Assembly: GCA_963556495.2 (NCBI GenBank)
Contig: OY747712.1
Coordinates: forward strand, 16,093,235-16,157,234
Direction: 5' to 3'
DNA length: 64,000 nt
Source: Valencia hispanica
Taxonomy: Eukaryota > Chordata > Actinopteri > Cyprinodontiformes > Valenciidae
Both the position numbers and the translations under genes were made by a program. Below the pieces are notes generated by a model, which did no database searches, was not told the origin of the DNA, and was given only the letters and a program-made list of their open reading frames with translations. The stretch's first letter is position 1; each line of letters begins with the position of its first letter. Below are positions 21,445 to 33,645 of this stretch, piece by piece.

Positions 21445-24293
21445 CTAACTATAAGCTTTATCAAAAAGGAAAGTTTTAAGCCTGGCCTTAAAAGTAAACA
21501 GAGTGTCTGCCTCACGGACTAAAGGTGGGAGCTGGTTCCACAGGAGAGGAGCCTGATAACTAAAAGATCTGCCTCCCATTCTACTTTTAGAAATCCTAGG
21601 AACTACAAGTAAACCTGCAGTCTGAGAGCGAAGTGCTCTGTTGGGAACATATGGAACAATTAGATCTCTGATGCATGATGGAGCTTGATTATTAAGGGCT
21701 TTGTATGTAAGAAGAAGGATCTTAAATTCTATTCTGGATTTAACAGGGAGCCAATGAAGGGAAGCTAAAACAGGAGAAATGTGATCTTTCTTATTAATAT
21801 TCATCAGAACTCTTGCTGCCGCATTTTGGATAGACTGAAGGCTTTTAATGGCATTTTGTGGACTACCTGATAGTAAAGAATTACAGTAGTCCAGCCTTGA
21901 GGTAACAAATGCATGGACTAGTTTCTCAGCATCACTCCTGGAAAGGATGTTTCTAATTTTAGCAATATTCCGGAGGTAACAGAAAGAAATCCTAGAAACC
22001 TGTTTAAAATGGGATTTAAATGTCAAGTCTTGGTCAAAAATAACGACAAGGTTCTTTACGTTATTACTGGGGGCCAATTTAATGCCATCCAGATGAAATG
22101 ATTGACTAATCAGTTTCTGTTTTAGAACTTCTGGTCCAAAGACAGCAACTTCTGTCTTGTCAGAATTTAAAAGCAAAAAGTTTAGATTCATCCATGTTTT
22201 TATGTCTTCCAGACATGCCTGTATGAATCCAGTCAGTTAGGTAGATACCTAACTGACTGGATTCATCAGGATTTATGGATAAATATAGTTGTGTATCATC
22301 GGCATAGCTGTGGAAATTTATCCCATGCTGTCTAATGATTCTACCAATTGGAAGAATATATATGGTAAAAAGAATTGGTCCAAGCACAGAACCCTGTGGA
22401 ACTCCACAAGTAACCCTTGAGAGTGAAGATTTATCATTTAGATGAACAAACTGGAATCCGTCAGACAAATATGATTTTAACCAGCCTAGTGCTGTTCCTT
22501 TGATCCCTGCAACATGTTCAAGCCTTTCTAGGAGAATATTATGATCGACTGTGTCAAAAGCAGCACTGAGATCTAACAAAACCAGAACAGACACAAGTCC
22601 ATTATCTGAGGCCATGAGAATATCATTAGTAACCTTCACCAGTGCTGTTTCAGTGCTATGATGAGCTCTAAAACCTGACTGAAACTCTTCAAACAGCTCG
22701 TTACTGTTTAGATGCTCACAGACTTGATTAGCAACAATTTTCTCAAGGACTTTGGATAAGAAAGGAAGGTTAGATATAGGTCTGTAATTCACTAAGTCAT
22801 CTTGATCAAGGGAAGGTTTCTTGAGTAAAGGTTTAATTACAGCTATTTTAAATTCTTGTGGTACGTATCCGTTTACTAAGGATAGATTCATCATATCCAA
22901 AATGGGGCCAGGAACCAAAGGGAACACTTCTTTAAATAATTTGGTTGGGATTGGGTCCAACATACAAGTTGAAGGTTTAGATGAGGCTAATATTTTTGAT
23001 AATTCCGAAAGCTCGACTGAATCAAAACAGCCAAAGCACAAATGAGGTTCTACAGTTCTTTCCGATGCTGCGTCATTTACTGAGGAAGAAGTAATCATGT
23101 TTGGGAGGATACCAATGATTTTATTTTTAATCGAATAAATTTTTATTTATGAAGAATCCCATAAAATCATCACTGCTAAGAGCTGGGGGAATAGTTGGCA
23201 CAACAGAGCTATGACTCTGTGTAAGTTTGGCAACTGTACTAAAAAGAAACCTAGGATTGTTTTTATTCGCCTCTATTAATGATGAAAAATATGCTGTTCT
23301 AGCTTGTCGAAGGGTCTTTTTATACAGCAGTAGACTGTTTTTCCAGGTTAAACAGGAATCATATTGGCGTGTAGAGCGCCATTTTCTCTACAACTTCCTA
23401 GTATTCTGCTTTAAAGTACGCAACTCTGCATTAAACCAAGGAGTCAGCCTCCTATGGCTAGCCACTTTCTTTTTTAAGGGGGCTACACTATCTAATGCCA
23501 AACGCAATGAGGATGTAACGCTGTGAACCAGACCATCAATTTCTGAAGGGTTAGAGATGGAATTGCTGCCATCCACTGTGTTACCCTGAGACACTGAGGA
23601 AAGTAAGAATGGAACAGATTCTTTAAAAATTGTTACAGCATTGTCTGATAAAGCTCTACTATAATGACATTTTCTTTCAGATTTAAGATGGTCAATTAAA
23701 GTAAATTCAAAAGTTATCAAGAAGTGGTCAGACAGGACCGGGTTATGTGGGTGGACTGTTATTTCCTCACACTCAATACCGTATGTCAGTACAAGGTCCA
23801 AAGTGTGTTTGCCCGAGTGGGTCGATCCCTGTACTTTTTGAGTAAAGCCAATTGAGTCAAAAATAGCATTAAAGGCTGCATTTAGGCTATCACTTTGAGT
23901 ATCCACATGAATATTAAAGTCCCCCACTATAATAACCCTATCAATATTTAATACTAAATCAGATAAAAAATGTGAGATCTGATCCAAGAATTGAGAGTAA
24001 GGGCCTGGTGGACGATACAAAACCACAAACAAAATTGGTCTTAATGTTTTGCAACTTGGACGAGGAAAATTAAGGGTTAGATGTTCAAAAGAACTGTAGC
24101 TATAAATTGGTCTTGGACTAATTAGTAAATCAGAACGAAAAATGGTCACAACTCCTCCTCTTCGCCCAGTACTTCTAGGAATGTGAAAATTTAAATGACT
24201 GGAAGGAGTTGACTCATTTATACTGACATAATCCTCCTGCTGCAGCCAGGTTTCTGTGAGACAAAGGAAATCAATGTGATTATCACAAATCAA
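21445..24293 (-). pseudogene. L2-B ORF2 (endonuclease plus reverse transcriptase), broken
   Basis: The endonuclease part is open from 24293 to 23388 ([46 protein letters not shown]). The RT part is open from 23098 to 22160 ([58 protein letters not shown] at 22295-22306). The C-terminal part is open from 22191 to 21445 (SPVLASLHWLPVKSR, APLLWNQLPPL). The frame breaks near 22200 coincide with a 21-bp inverted duplication not present in copy 2, and further breaks lie between 23098 and 23388. Confidence 0.92.
22223..22266. repeat. Perfect 21-bp inverted duplication in L2-B copy 1
   Basis: Arms at 22223-22243 (start ATGAATCCAGTCAGTTAG) and 22246-22266 are exact inverses with a 2-bp spacer. Copy 2 has only one arm at the matching place (about 51995-52020), so the second arm arose in this copy. 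It disrupts the RT frame. Confidence 0.9.
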
Positions 24294-24558
24294 TTCATTT
24301 ACTAAAAAAGTCTTTGAGTAGAGAGATCTTATGTTTAATAAACCACATTTTAATAGATTTATTTTTTTGTTCAGTCAAAGTCGTATTTATCTTTATGAGA
24401 TTTCCATAATTTGCTTTTGTTGGCTTAACTTTTAATCCATTTAATTTTGGCCGTGGGCAAGACACTGTTTCTATAGGGTAGTGGGTGGGTAACAGTACAG
24501 AAGCAGCAGAGAGGTGGGTTAAACTACGACTCTGCTTCCTGGTCTGGACCCTGGGTTG

Positions 24559-24753
24559 TCAGTGTTTTGGAGGACTAATAAATCCGGCCATATTCCTAGA
24601 AAGAAGAGCTCCATCCAAAGTGGGATGGATGCCGTCTCTCCGGATCAGACCAGGTTTTCCCCAAAAAGTTCGCCAGTTATCAATGTAGCCCACATTGTTT
24701 GCAGGACACCACCTAGATAACCATTGATGGAATGACAGCATGCGGCTAAACAT
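24559..24753 (-). pseudogene. L2-B ORF1 C-terminus (SGNH esterase-like), fragment
   Basis: The segment reads [16 protein letters not shown] and then [20 protein letters not shown], the last block of an SGNH-hydrolase (esterase) domain with the D-x-x-H catalytic pair in RDGIHP. ORF1 proteins of some fish L2 and CR1 LINEs carry such a domain. The upstream part of ORF1 is missing. Confidence 0.7.
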
Positions 24754-24756
24754 GTC

Positions 24757-25339
24757 GTAATGTTTTCTCTATGAGAGATGCAAGTCATTGCAGTCATACA
24801 CCATCTTCTAGTACTCATACTAAGACTGTAAACATGAATTGATGAGCTCTAAATTGAACGGATGTCCAGCTGACATGGAATAGGATCTCCCACAGATATC
24901 TTATTTTGCCATTCATTAGGGTAGCAAAAGGTTGGATGTAGAGAAAATAAGTTATTTTTGCCCAATTTTCCATCCTGCCCTTGGGCATTGAATTCAATTT
25001 TTGAGCAAAAGTTTGCAATGAGAAAGAAAAGGAAATAAACATATGATTTCTGTCCAGAAGTGGATCAGTTACTCACTTGAAAGAGCAGGATGGAGGCAGG
25101 TGGGCAGAGGCTGATTAGAGTTTCCAGCAGCCTCAGTAGCCTTCGGGCTACCACAGAATGTGAAAGGCTGATCACAGGATGGCCATCCTGTCTGAAAACT
25201 CCCAGAATACACCACAAAGATTGATGAGGTAAATATTTACAGGTTCAGTTTCGCTGCAGATGGTTTTAGAAATTGGATGCTTGGAAAGGTAGTCATTAAG
25301 TTGTAAAATGGAAGGTAACTTTAAAAGTACATTTGGAAC
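24757..25339. other. Intronic sequence, no gene recognised
   Basis: Mixed-composition non-coding sequence with no recognised coding frame, RNA gene or repeat end. Confidence 0.45.
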
Positions 25340-26620
25340 TAGGTGTTTTTTTGTGATAGATCAACACAATGTAGTGCATAAGTGTGGTGTTGTTTTTTCT
25401 ATTTACAAATAAAAATCTGAAAAGTGTAGCCTGAATTTAGATTCACCCTCTTTTTCTCTAATACCCCTAAATAAAATCATTTAAAAATGACAGCATCATA
25501 TTGTGGGGATGTGTTTCTTTAGCTATAAGATAAAGAAGTTGGTCAGAGATGATTGGATGATGCTAATTAAAGCTAAATAAAGCTAAATAAAGTGCAACAT
25601 GCATATGCATTCACTGAGTCAGCCCCATAACACAGCATTTCCAGCTGCCAGTCTTTTGGGGTATGTCTCTACCGGTTTTACACATCTAGAGCCGAAAAGT
25701 TCTCTCTCAACCTTCCAGTGTGATACTGGACAGAAAGCATTTTTGACAGATTTCAAATATTGCCAGAAATTCTCGATTGGATTTGATTATGGCCTTGATT
25801 AGGACATTCTAACTCATGAAAATGCTTTGACCAAAGCTTTCCCACAGTTACTTTGGCATTATCTTTAGAATTGTCCCCCTCCTGAATAGACAACCTTGAC
25901 TTTTGCAGGTTTTCTCCGGGGACTCAGCTGTATTCAGCTCCATCCACCTTACCTTTACCGAAAATATTTTCAGATTAAGATGTTGTAATCATGATATCAT
26001 TGTGCAGTGTTCTTTTTCTTCAGGCTTTTCCCAACACATATATTGTTGTATGTTGGCCAAATAATTTAACTTTGGTCGACCAGAGCACTCACTTCCACTC
26101 ATGGATTTTCCCTCACTACACCAGTGTGGATTTCTTTTAGCTTTTTTAAATTTTTTTAATTTCAACAATGTCACAAGGTTTTCTATTCTTAATAAAGACC
26201 CTATTTGTGGATTTCTGTATCTTCCCTAGAGTTACATGGACTAGTTACATCATAGACATTTTGGGTGATTAGTCAAATTTTGATATTTCTACAATTGTGC
26301 CATACTCTTTCCGTTTTCAGATAATAAAATAGACAATGTTCTGTGACCTTGCCATGTTGTTTAATAATCTAACTCTACTTTAAACTTCTCCGCATCTTCA
26401 TCCATGAACTGGCTGCTGTGTCCCTTGGACTTTATGATACTGTTTGTTCACAAATGTTGTCTAACAAACCCCTTAACTGTTCAGAGAAAAATTGGATTTA
26501 AACTGAGATATACTCAGATTAAATTACACACCGTTGGATTCTATTTACTTAAGTGACTTCCTGAAGACAGCTACTTAGTGTAGAAATGGGAAGTGGAAGG
26601 AAAATTATGGGGGGGAGTTG
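25340..26620 (-). mobile_element. Degenerate DNA-transposon remnant, probably Tc1/mariner
   Basis: Sequences such as GATAGATCAACACAATGTAG near 25356 and, on the minus strand near 26500-26570, a block resembling TAATTTAATCTGAGTATATC match a widespread degenerate fish DNA repeat as I recall it. Both ends carry a similar motif around GAAGTGGAAGGAAAATTATG. No transposase frame survives. Superfamily placement is tentative. Confidence 0.4.
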
Positions 26621-26785
26621 TTTTGTTCTTTAAAAAAACATTTTTATTCAGGCCACTTTATTCCTAGTGCCCTGTTCTGAAAGGTTTCAAAGATTTCTGA
26701 AAGAACTTTAGTTAATGAACTGCATTATGAAGACCATAAAACACCGTAGACATATCACAGATATGGTTATACTGTAGAAGTTTAA

Positions 26786-27622
26786 AGTCCCACTCCAATC
26801 ATTTTTTTAGGTGTTTTTTAAACATTCTCAGTGGTCTTTAAATTATGATTATGCCGTTTTTAGCCAAAATCACAAAACCTGTGCCGTTTTCTGGGACTTC
26901 GCTTCAGCAGAGCTGCAGTAGCTCATTAGCAATTCGCCTCGCCAGTTGTAGGCGGAGCCGTTGGCACGAGCGATCATCATCAGAGGGCAAATCGTCCCCT
27001 TCTGAATCATGATTGGCAAAGATCAGTGCACGCACCTCATCCGCACTGTAAAGTCATCTGCGTATTTTGTTTTTGGTTATAAAATCGCTATCTGTCTCTT
27101 TATCCTGCAACCGCTGCTGTCTGTCGCTTTTCTCTCCTCTCCCACTCTCCTCTCTCGCTCGCGCTCAGCAGCTGGGCACGCTGACAGCTGGTGTCGGGTT
27201 TCAAACCTTTTTTTCTCAGATTTGTTTGTAGTGGACATCTAGTAGTACCAAGCAGTAACAGCACAAGACAGTAGATTTAAAGAAAGGGGCTGTTTTATTC
27301 CGCAATGTATTGCAACCCGCTACAGCACATAGGTGTTGATCCGCAATCGTCTTCTCTACTCCTCAGAACCTTAGCGGGCGGGGCGGAGCGGAGTAGGAGC
27401 TTGCGGCCCCGCCCAGTGGAGTTACTACGTAACAACTCCAGTCTATTTTAGCCGGCATTTTAACGTCTGCTACTGAATCACAGCCAGAAATACAGAAATG
27501 CAGAAATACTCAGAAATACAACTTTGAGCTTAATTTTCTCAAGATATGTCCTCTAGCATCAGAAAAATGCCACAAGAACATGTTAACACCTAGAAAAACA
27601 TCTTTTTCATCGGAGTGGGTCT
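26786..27622. mobile_element. 837-bp TTAA-flanked non-autonomous transposon (Kolobok/piggyBac type)
   Basis: Inverted termini AGTCCCACTCCAATCATTTT and, read inward from the right, AGACCCACTCCGATGAAAAA, both followed by an AGGTGTT block. TTAA lies exactly outside each end (26782-26785 and 27623-27626). The interior is a mix of AT-rich and GC-rich sequence with a short GC-box-like cluster (GGGCGGGGCGGAGCGG near 27376). No transposase is present. Confidence 0.8.
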
Positions 27623-27639
27623 TTAAAGTAGCGTTAGGG

Positions 27640-27790
27640 TACAAAACAGTCTCCCAACATGCATGTTTTTGGACGATGGGAGAAAACCCATGAATACACA
27701 GGGACAACATGCAAACTCCACACAGAAAGGCCTAACCCCCCTGGCTGCCAGGCAACTGCAGAAAAGGGCATCAGACAGGCATTTGCTTTT
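27640..27790 (-). mobile_element. SINE head fragment (tRNA-related)
   Basis: On the minus strand this matches the 5' half of the SINE at 44300-44675: GTGTGGAGTTTGCATGTTGTCCC, then CCCATCGTCCAAAAACATGC. The tail half is absent. Old and diverged. Confidence 0.6.
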
Positions 27791-28215
27791 TATGAAAAGC
27801 AAATGAGTCTTTGTTGGATGGATAATTTAAACACTGTGTTGACAAGGTTTATAAAGTAACACGGCATCCTCACACCCTATCATTATCTTAGCAGTCACAC
27901 GCTTTTCATGGAGCTTGTAGTTTTGGTCAACCCTTTTAGGATCTTGTGGTGTACTGAGATAGTCAGCATTTCTCACTGTCATTTTCCACTATTTGAAAGA
28001 CAAAGGTAATCAAAACCTATGGTTTATGAAAGAAAGATTAAGTTCAGTTTTGCGTTTCTTCCTATCAATTAGTTTCTTCAAAATACCTATAGATTTTTCT
28101 TCTATTTTAAAAAGCCTCAATACAAAATTACACAAAGCATCTAACCAAATGAAAACATCTCAGTTTGATTTATTAATGGAAAAAACTGTATTTTTCATCT
28201 GTATTGTCTTATTTT
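27791..28215. other. Intronic sequence, no gene recognised
   Basis: AT-rich non-coding sequence. A 74-codon frame at 27993-28217 has no recognisable content. Confidence 0.45.
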
Positions 28216-28440
28216 AATGAGTGGAGAGCTCTGGTGGTTTTTGTGACAATACAACCAGAGTTATATTGTACAGAGTGCGTGTATGGTTGTTTGTCCTGTA
28301 TGTCTCTGTGTTGCCCTGCGATGGACTGGCGACCTGTCAAGGGTGTACCCTGCCTCTCGCCCCTTGACCGCTGGAGATAGGCACCAGCCCCCCCGCAACC
28401 CTGCATTAGGATGGACGGGTACAGAAAATGGATGGATGGC
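28216..28440 (+). mobile_element. SINE tail copy with GGAT repeat
   Basis: The conserved tail of a widespread teleost SINE is visible: GTTGCCCTGCGATGGACTGG, CCTGCCTCTCGCCCCTTGAC, GGAGATAGGCACCAGC, ending in a short ATGGATGGATGG tail at about 28428-28439. The tRNA-related head is largely missing. Confidence 0.75.
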
Positions 28441-28861
28441 ATAACATTTGTTGTGTAGGTGACACATGTTTGAGGTTACCAATCTGTGTCTTAAAGTTTT
28501 GTCATACTAACCCCAAATCTTAATTAATTTTCCAATTTCAATGAAAATGTATTCAATCCTTTTATATGTCTTATGAGTTTAATATGGTGTGTTGGCTTTC
28601 AGGTCTTTCAAGTTTTAAAGAGTAAGAGTCAGAGCAGCAGGTATTTAAAAGATGACAGAAAAATCCACATTTGTTCTTTAACTTAGGTCAAAAACAGTTT
28701 TGGTACAAACTATTCAGACCAGATTAGTGTTTAGTTGTGTCACATCGCATAAACACTTTAAGAACTTACTCGCTCTTAATATTTTATATAAAGCAAGAAA
28801 GGTAAAAAACTTTGTGATAACGTTTTATTGTCATCAAAATAGTTAAATAGCTAACCTTGTT
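28441..28861. other. Intronic sequence, no gene recognised
   Basis: AT-rich sequence between a SINE tail and an L2 3' end; no coding or RNA signal. Confidence 0.45.
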
Positions 28862-30931
28862 CTAATAATAATAATAATACATTTTATTCGAGGGCACTTT
28901 TCTAAAACCCAAGATCACTTTACAGAGAAGAAAAAAAAAACAAAGACAAAGACAAACAATAAAAAAAACAATTATCAATTAGCAAATAGGTATACAGCAC
29001 AACACCGAATCAGTGTCTAAAGTGAATAAGCCAGTTTGAGCAGATGTGTTTTGAGCTGTGATTCAAATAAAGGAAGAGAGTCAATATTTCTGATGTCAGG
29101 AGAAAGTGAGTTTCATAGCCGAGGAGCAGACCGACTGAAAGCTCTGCTCCCCATGGTGACAAGCTGGGCAAATGGAACAACAAAATGAGTGGCTGACCAA
29201 GATCTGAGAGAACGGAAAGGAGTGGCGATCCGAAGCAGGTCACACAGATATGGAGTGATAAGGTTATGGATGCGCTCAATGCAAGAATTAAAATTTTGAA
29301 GTTGGTCCGGGATGCTATGGGTAACCAGTGAAGCCGCGGAAGAACTGTGGTAACGTGTTCTCCTGAGGGAGTCCTACTTATAAGCGGAGCTGCAGATTTC
29401 TGTAGGAGTTGGAGGTTATGAAGGGACTTATTGAGGAGATGAAAAAGAAGAGAGTTGCAATAGTCAATCCCGGAGTTGATGAGGCTATGGACAAGAATGG
29501 CAGCAGCATGGGGAGTAAGTAAAGGACGAAGTCAGTTAATGTTACGTAAGTGGAAGTAAGCAGACCAGGTAATATAATTAACATGAGACTGAAATGAGAG
29601 TGTACTATCAAGTATGACACCCACACTCTTTACCTGAGGGTAAGGATGAATGGGGGAGATGTCAATGTTAATGGAGAATCTATGGAGATTGGTTAAAAGG
29701 GAAAATGTGCCCACAAGTAACACTTTAGTTTTATTACTGTTGGGTTTGAGAAAATTAGAGGATAACCATGATCTAATCTCCATGAGACAGTCTGAAAGGG
29801 AAGTAGGTGGAAGGGAGGAATTGGGTTTGGAAGAAATGCAGAGCTGGGTGTCATCTGTGTAAAAATGGAAATTGATTATACATTTATGGAATATATGGGC
29901 AAGAGGGAGCATGTGAATAATGAATGGAAGGGACCCTAATACTGAACCCTTGGGTACATTTGCAGAAACTGGAAACAAAGTTGAGGACTGGGATTTGAAC
30001 TAGATAAACTGGGTGCGGTCTGAAAGATATGAGGTAAACCAGGCAAAGGGAGTATGGAACAATGGATTCTAATCTGTTCAGAATAATATTATGACAAAAG
30101 GTGTCAAATGCTGCACTGAGATCAAGGAGGATGAGAATGGTGAGGAGACCAGAATCAGCTGCCATCAGAAGGTCGTTGGTGATCTTTACCAGAGTTGTTT
30201 CTGTACTATGGTGGGGGCGGAAACCAGGCTGAAATTGTTTATAAAAATTGTGGTTATTGGGGTGTGAGTGGAGCTGGGAGGCAACAACTTTCTCTAGGAT
30301 TTTGACATAAAAGGAAAGTTTGAAATCGGACAAAGATTAAGTTATTGGGATTCTCACCAGGTTTTTTGAGAACTGGATTAACAGACGCAGTTTTCACTGA
30401 CAAAGGAACAATTCCAGTGCTCAGGGAGGAGTGGAGGATATTAGTTGAAAGGAGCCAGCGAGGGAAGACAAGCTTTAACTATAAATGTGGGGAGAGGATG
30501 AAGCTGACAGGTGGATGATTTAGATTTTTGAATGATACGAGATACATCAATTGTGGAAGAAAGTGTGAAACTTGAAAATAACTGACAAGAAGACAGTGGA
30601 GAGAACAGGGAATCAAGTTCAGAATGAGCAGCTCCTATAGAGTTAAGTTGTCTATAAATAACTGAGATTTTGCAAATGGAATAAGACATTAGGAAGTTGA
30701 AAAAGTCATCAGAGTACATATAGGAGGGGATTGAGTCCAAAGGCTTTGTTATTTTGTGAAATAGAGAAAAGAGACTTTGAGTTACCTTCAGTTAAACTGA
30801 TTAAACCAGAGTAGTATGCAGATTTAGCTGAGGCAATTCAGTCCTTATAAATATGATTATTGTTCTTTGTGTATTGTAAGTCCAGTTTTCCTAGACAGAT
30901 GTTCCAGTTGGCGTCCTTTGACTTTGAGATT
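28862..30931 (-). mobile_element. L2 LINE family C, 5'-truncated copy
   Basis: The 3' end is a TAA repeat tail (28863-28879), unlike the CCTTG tail of family A or ATTCA tail of family B. Moving upstream on the minus strand, ORF2 C-terminal and RT sequence is readable but heavily broken. At about 30330-30930 the endonuclease-RT linker fades out against a second L2 3' end. It is the oldest-looking of the L2 copies by damage. Confidence 0.85.
29010..30740 (-). pseudogene. L2-C ORF2 reverse transcriptase, broken
   Basis: Visible blocks are [20 protein letters not shown] and [14 protein letters not shown] (30333-29884), then [19 protein letters not shown] and [11 protein letters not shown] (29978-29532). 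The active-site tetrapeptide is YTDD (29850-29861) rather than [20 protein letters not shown] and C-terminal segments follow in shifted frames. Many stops and frameshifts mean no function. Confidence 0.85.
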
Positions 30932-33250
30932 CCATACCATACCACTTTATTTCTATAGCACATTTAATAATGGCACGGGGGCCAACGAAAGTGCTTTACA
31001 AGGACAAGATTAATAAAAAAATAGGAGAACAAATCCAAGCAACAATAAATAGAATAAAGGAGAAAAACAAGAAAATTATTAAGAACAATTAAAAGCCAAG
31101 GAGTAAAAATAGCTTTTTAAACGAGACTTAAAGGTCATGAGGGATGACTCAGATTAAGAGTAAACCATGAAGCTGAGCGAGAAAATAAAAAAGATCAGTG
31201 TTTGAGTGGAGCAAATGTATTAAGAAGGTTATGGACGTTAACATTATAGTAAGAAACAAGTTCCTCAGGGGTTGAAAAGCTGTGAATAGATGGAAGGTCA
31301 CATATGGCAGATAAGAAAATGTCAGGGTGGATTTCATTATTTTTTTTCTATATGCAATATCAAGAGGAGTAGAAGTTTTCAAAGCTGTTAAATTTACATT
31401 AAGAAATAAACATATGATCAGAAAGAGAAAGCAAATTAGTTTTGCAGTGATTGGCGATGACACCAGAACAGCAAACTAAATCCAAAATATGATCTTTAGA
31501 ATGAGAAAAGAAGTTGATGCATTGTTGGAGTCCAAACATTCCAGACAAGAATTGAAGTCTCTAAATAGAAGGCAAAGCAAAGCAAGACAATTTTATTTGT
31601 ATAGCACATTTTCTACAAGGTAATTCAAGGTGCTTTACATGATTAAGGGGTAAAAAAATAGCAGTAAACACAGACAAAGCATATAAAGTAAAAACAGCAA
31701 TAAAGCAAGAAGTACACACAAAACATATGATACATGAAAACATTATTCAAAGGCAGCTCTAAACAGACACAATTGTGGTTGGGATTTAAAAGAACTCAGT
31801 GTTTCAGCAGCTTTGCAGGTGTCTGGAGCATAGAAACAGAAAGCTGCTTCTCCATGTTTGGTTCTAATTCTAGGGATGTTGAGTAGACTGGAATTAGAGG
31901 ACCTGAGTGGTCTGGAGGTTTGGTATCGTAACAGTAGATCTTAAACATACTTTGGTCCTTTGGCTCTCTGGGCTACAGGGAGCCTGTGTAAGGACTTTAG
32001 AACTGGGGTGATGTGCTTTACTTTCCTTGTTCTAGTGAGGACCCGAGCAGCAGCGTTCTGGATCAGCTGCAGCTGTCTAATTTACTTTTTAGGCAGACCT
32101 GTGAGAACGCTGTTGCAGTAATCAATCCAACTAAAGATAGATCCATGGATGACTTTTTCGAGGTCCTGTAATCAGTCTATTAATCCTAGAAATGCTCTTC
32201 AGGTGATAGAAGGCCTACCTTGTTATTGTCTTTATGTGATCCTGGAGGTTCAGGTCTGATTCCATTACTACACCTAGATTTCGGGCCTGATCAGTAGTTT
32301 CTAGCTGTATTAACTGAAGTTGTGTGCTGACACTTGATCGTTCCTCTTTAGGTTCAAAAGTAATTACTTCTGTTTTGTCTCTGTTCAGCTGGAGAAAGTT
32401 ATGGCACATCCATCCATTGATTTGCTTGATGCATTTACTTAGGGTTTGGATGGGTTCAAAGTCACCTGGTGACATTGTAATGTAGAGGTGAGTATCATCT
32501 GCATAGTTATGGTAGTTAATCTTATTGGCTGTTATAATCTGGGCTAGTGGGAGCATGTAGATATTAAAAAACAGGGGCCCCAGGATGTAACCCTGGGGCA
32601 CTCCATGTGTGATTTCTGTTCGTTCTGATAAAAAGTTTTCTATTGAAACAAAGAAGTCCCTGTTCTTTAGGTAAGACTCGAACCAGCCAAGTACTGTACC
32701 AGTGAGTCCGACCCAGCTCTCTAGTCGTTCCAATAGTATATCATGATCAACAGTGTCAAATGCTGCACTGTGGTTCTACCACATCCGTATTTATGCAATA
32801 ACATTTAAGAAGGTTATTGTCATTGTCCATGTGAATATTGAAATCATCAACAATTATCATATTGGGAGAGACTACAAAGAGATGAACGAGAAGAGCAGCA
32901 AAATCATTTAAAAACTCTTTACTTGACTTAGGTGATCAATAAACAGTACATATAATAGTCAGAGTAGATCCAGGGAGCTGTGATGCGGTGTATTTGAATC
33001 CCTGAAAGAGTGGGACAGAGACAGGGATGACTTTCCAAGGCTTCTGGTGAATTATCGTGAGACCTCCGCCCCTCCTAAAATCACAAGGTTGGCAGACATA
33101 AACAAAGTCAGGTAGAATGGATTCGTTTAACAAGACAAAATCATTGGGATGTTGCCATGTTTAAGTCAAACAAAGAAATTCTAACTTCTCCTGGATTTGG
33201 TGTCCCTTACCGGTGAGAGAGCAGATGTTTAATACACCGAAGTTGACATT
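30932..33250 (-). mobile_element. Second L2-C-like copy, RT-deleted, split by a family-A insertion
   Basis: A 3' end at 30932 (CCATACCATACCACTTTATT) leads through about 200 bp of 3'UTR and then directly into endonuclease-like sequence (31150-31560 and, after an insertion, 32808-33240). The RT domain is missing. On the minus strand, an H-x-LDLV-type endonuclease block can be read near 31460-31490, and a matching upstream endonuclease part lies at 32936-33133. The family-A copy at 31573-32807 interrupts it. Confidence 0.65.
31573..32807 (-). mobile_element. L2 LINE family A inserted into an L2-C-like copy
   Basis: It starts at its 3' end with a degenerate GCAAA tail, followed by the family-A 3'UTR, the C-terminal block and RT ([20 protein letters not shown] and [13 protein letters not shown] in the frame 32733-32215). 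The 5' end is truncated within the RT palm. AGAAGG occurs directly outside both ends (31567-31572 and 32808-32813), a likely target-site duplication. An internal deletion near 32770 removed about 20 bp relative to the 35-kb copy. Confidence 0.82.
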
Positions 33251-33318
33251 GGAGTTAGCATGCCTTGCACTTGGACGGCGAGGTTAACCAGCCTGGTCAG
33301 TATTGCGCGGAGGACGTC

Positions 33319-33645
33319 TGTCAGGGAGTATGCGGTGTGAAGCATGGACCCAAACGCCGAGAAAGGTGCAGAATATTTATTAAAGCTGTTGGTGATGTAG
33401 TGCTGGTGCTGGTGATTATGATGATGATGATGACGACAACGACGGCGGAGGCGGCGGCAGGATTGGAGACCGGACATTGGACGGGCAGGACAACACACCA
33501 AGGAGACATCAACACAATGATCCAGCGCTGAGTGAGGGGAAGTGATGGGTTATAAGGGCAGAAGGTAAGGAGGATCAGGTGTGGTTGATGGGAAAGACAC
33601 AGGTGAAGACGATGATGAGGAGAGGGTGATTAGGGCAGCATGACA
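33319..33645 (-). mobile_element. Solo LTR of the retroelement at 57-59 kb
   Basis: A 327-bp unit bounded by TGTCA and TGACA, strongly similar to the LTRs at 58888-59217 and 57085-57331 (GAGTATGCGGTGTGAAGCAT, GAAGTGATGGGTTATAAGGG, GAGGAGAGGGTGATTAG). It contains a variable GAT/GAC/GGC trinucleotide stretch at about 33415-33460. No internal retroviral-type sequence adjoins it, so it is a solo LTR formed by LTR-LTR recombination. No clear target duplication was found. Orientation follows the full element (TGTCATGCTGCC start on the minus strand). Confidence 0.85.

Larger units (their letters stand above)
20738..24756 (-). mobile_element. L2 LINE family B copy 1, near full length
   Basis: An L2-clade LINE on the minus strand, antisense to NTNG1. 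The 3' end at 20738-20757 is a short ATTCA repeat tail followed by the family 3'UTR (AGTTTATTTATATAGCGCCA). Upstream are the ORF2 C-terminus, reverse transcriptase, endonuclease and, at about 24559-24753, the end of ORF1. It is colinear with copy 2 (50505-54600) but its 5' end stops about 150 bp earlier and it carries more damage. Confidence 0.93.

Noticed and set aside
22821..23045. Plus-strand 74-codon frames at 22821-23045 and 52577-52801 that look conserved between two loci
   Set aside because: They are antisense to the L2-B ORF2 and match only because the LINE copies match.
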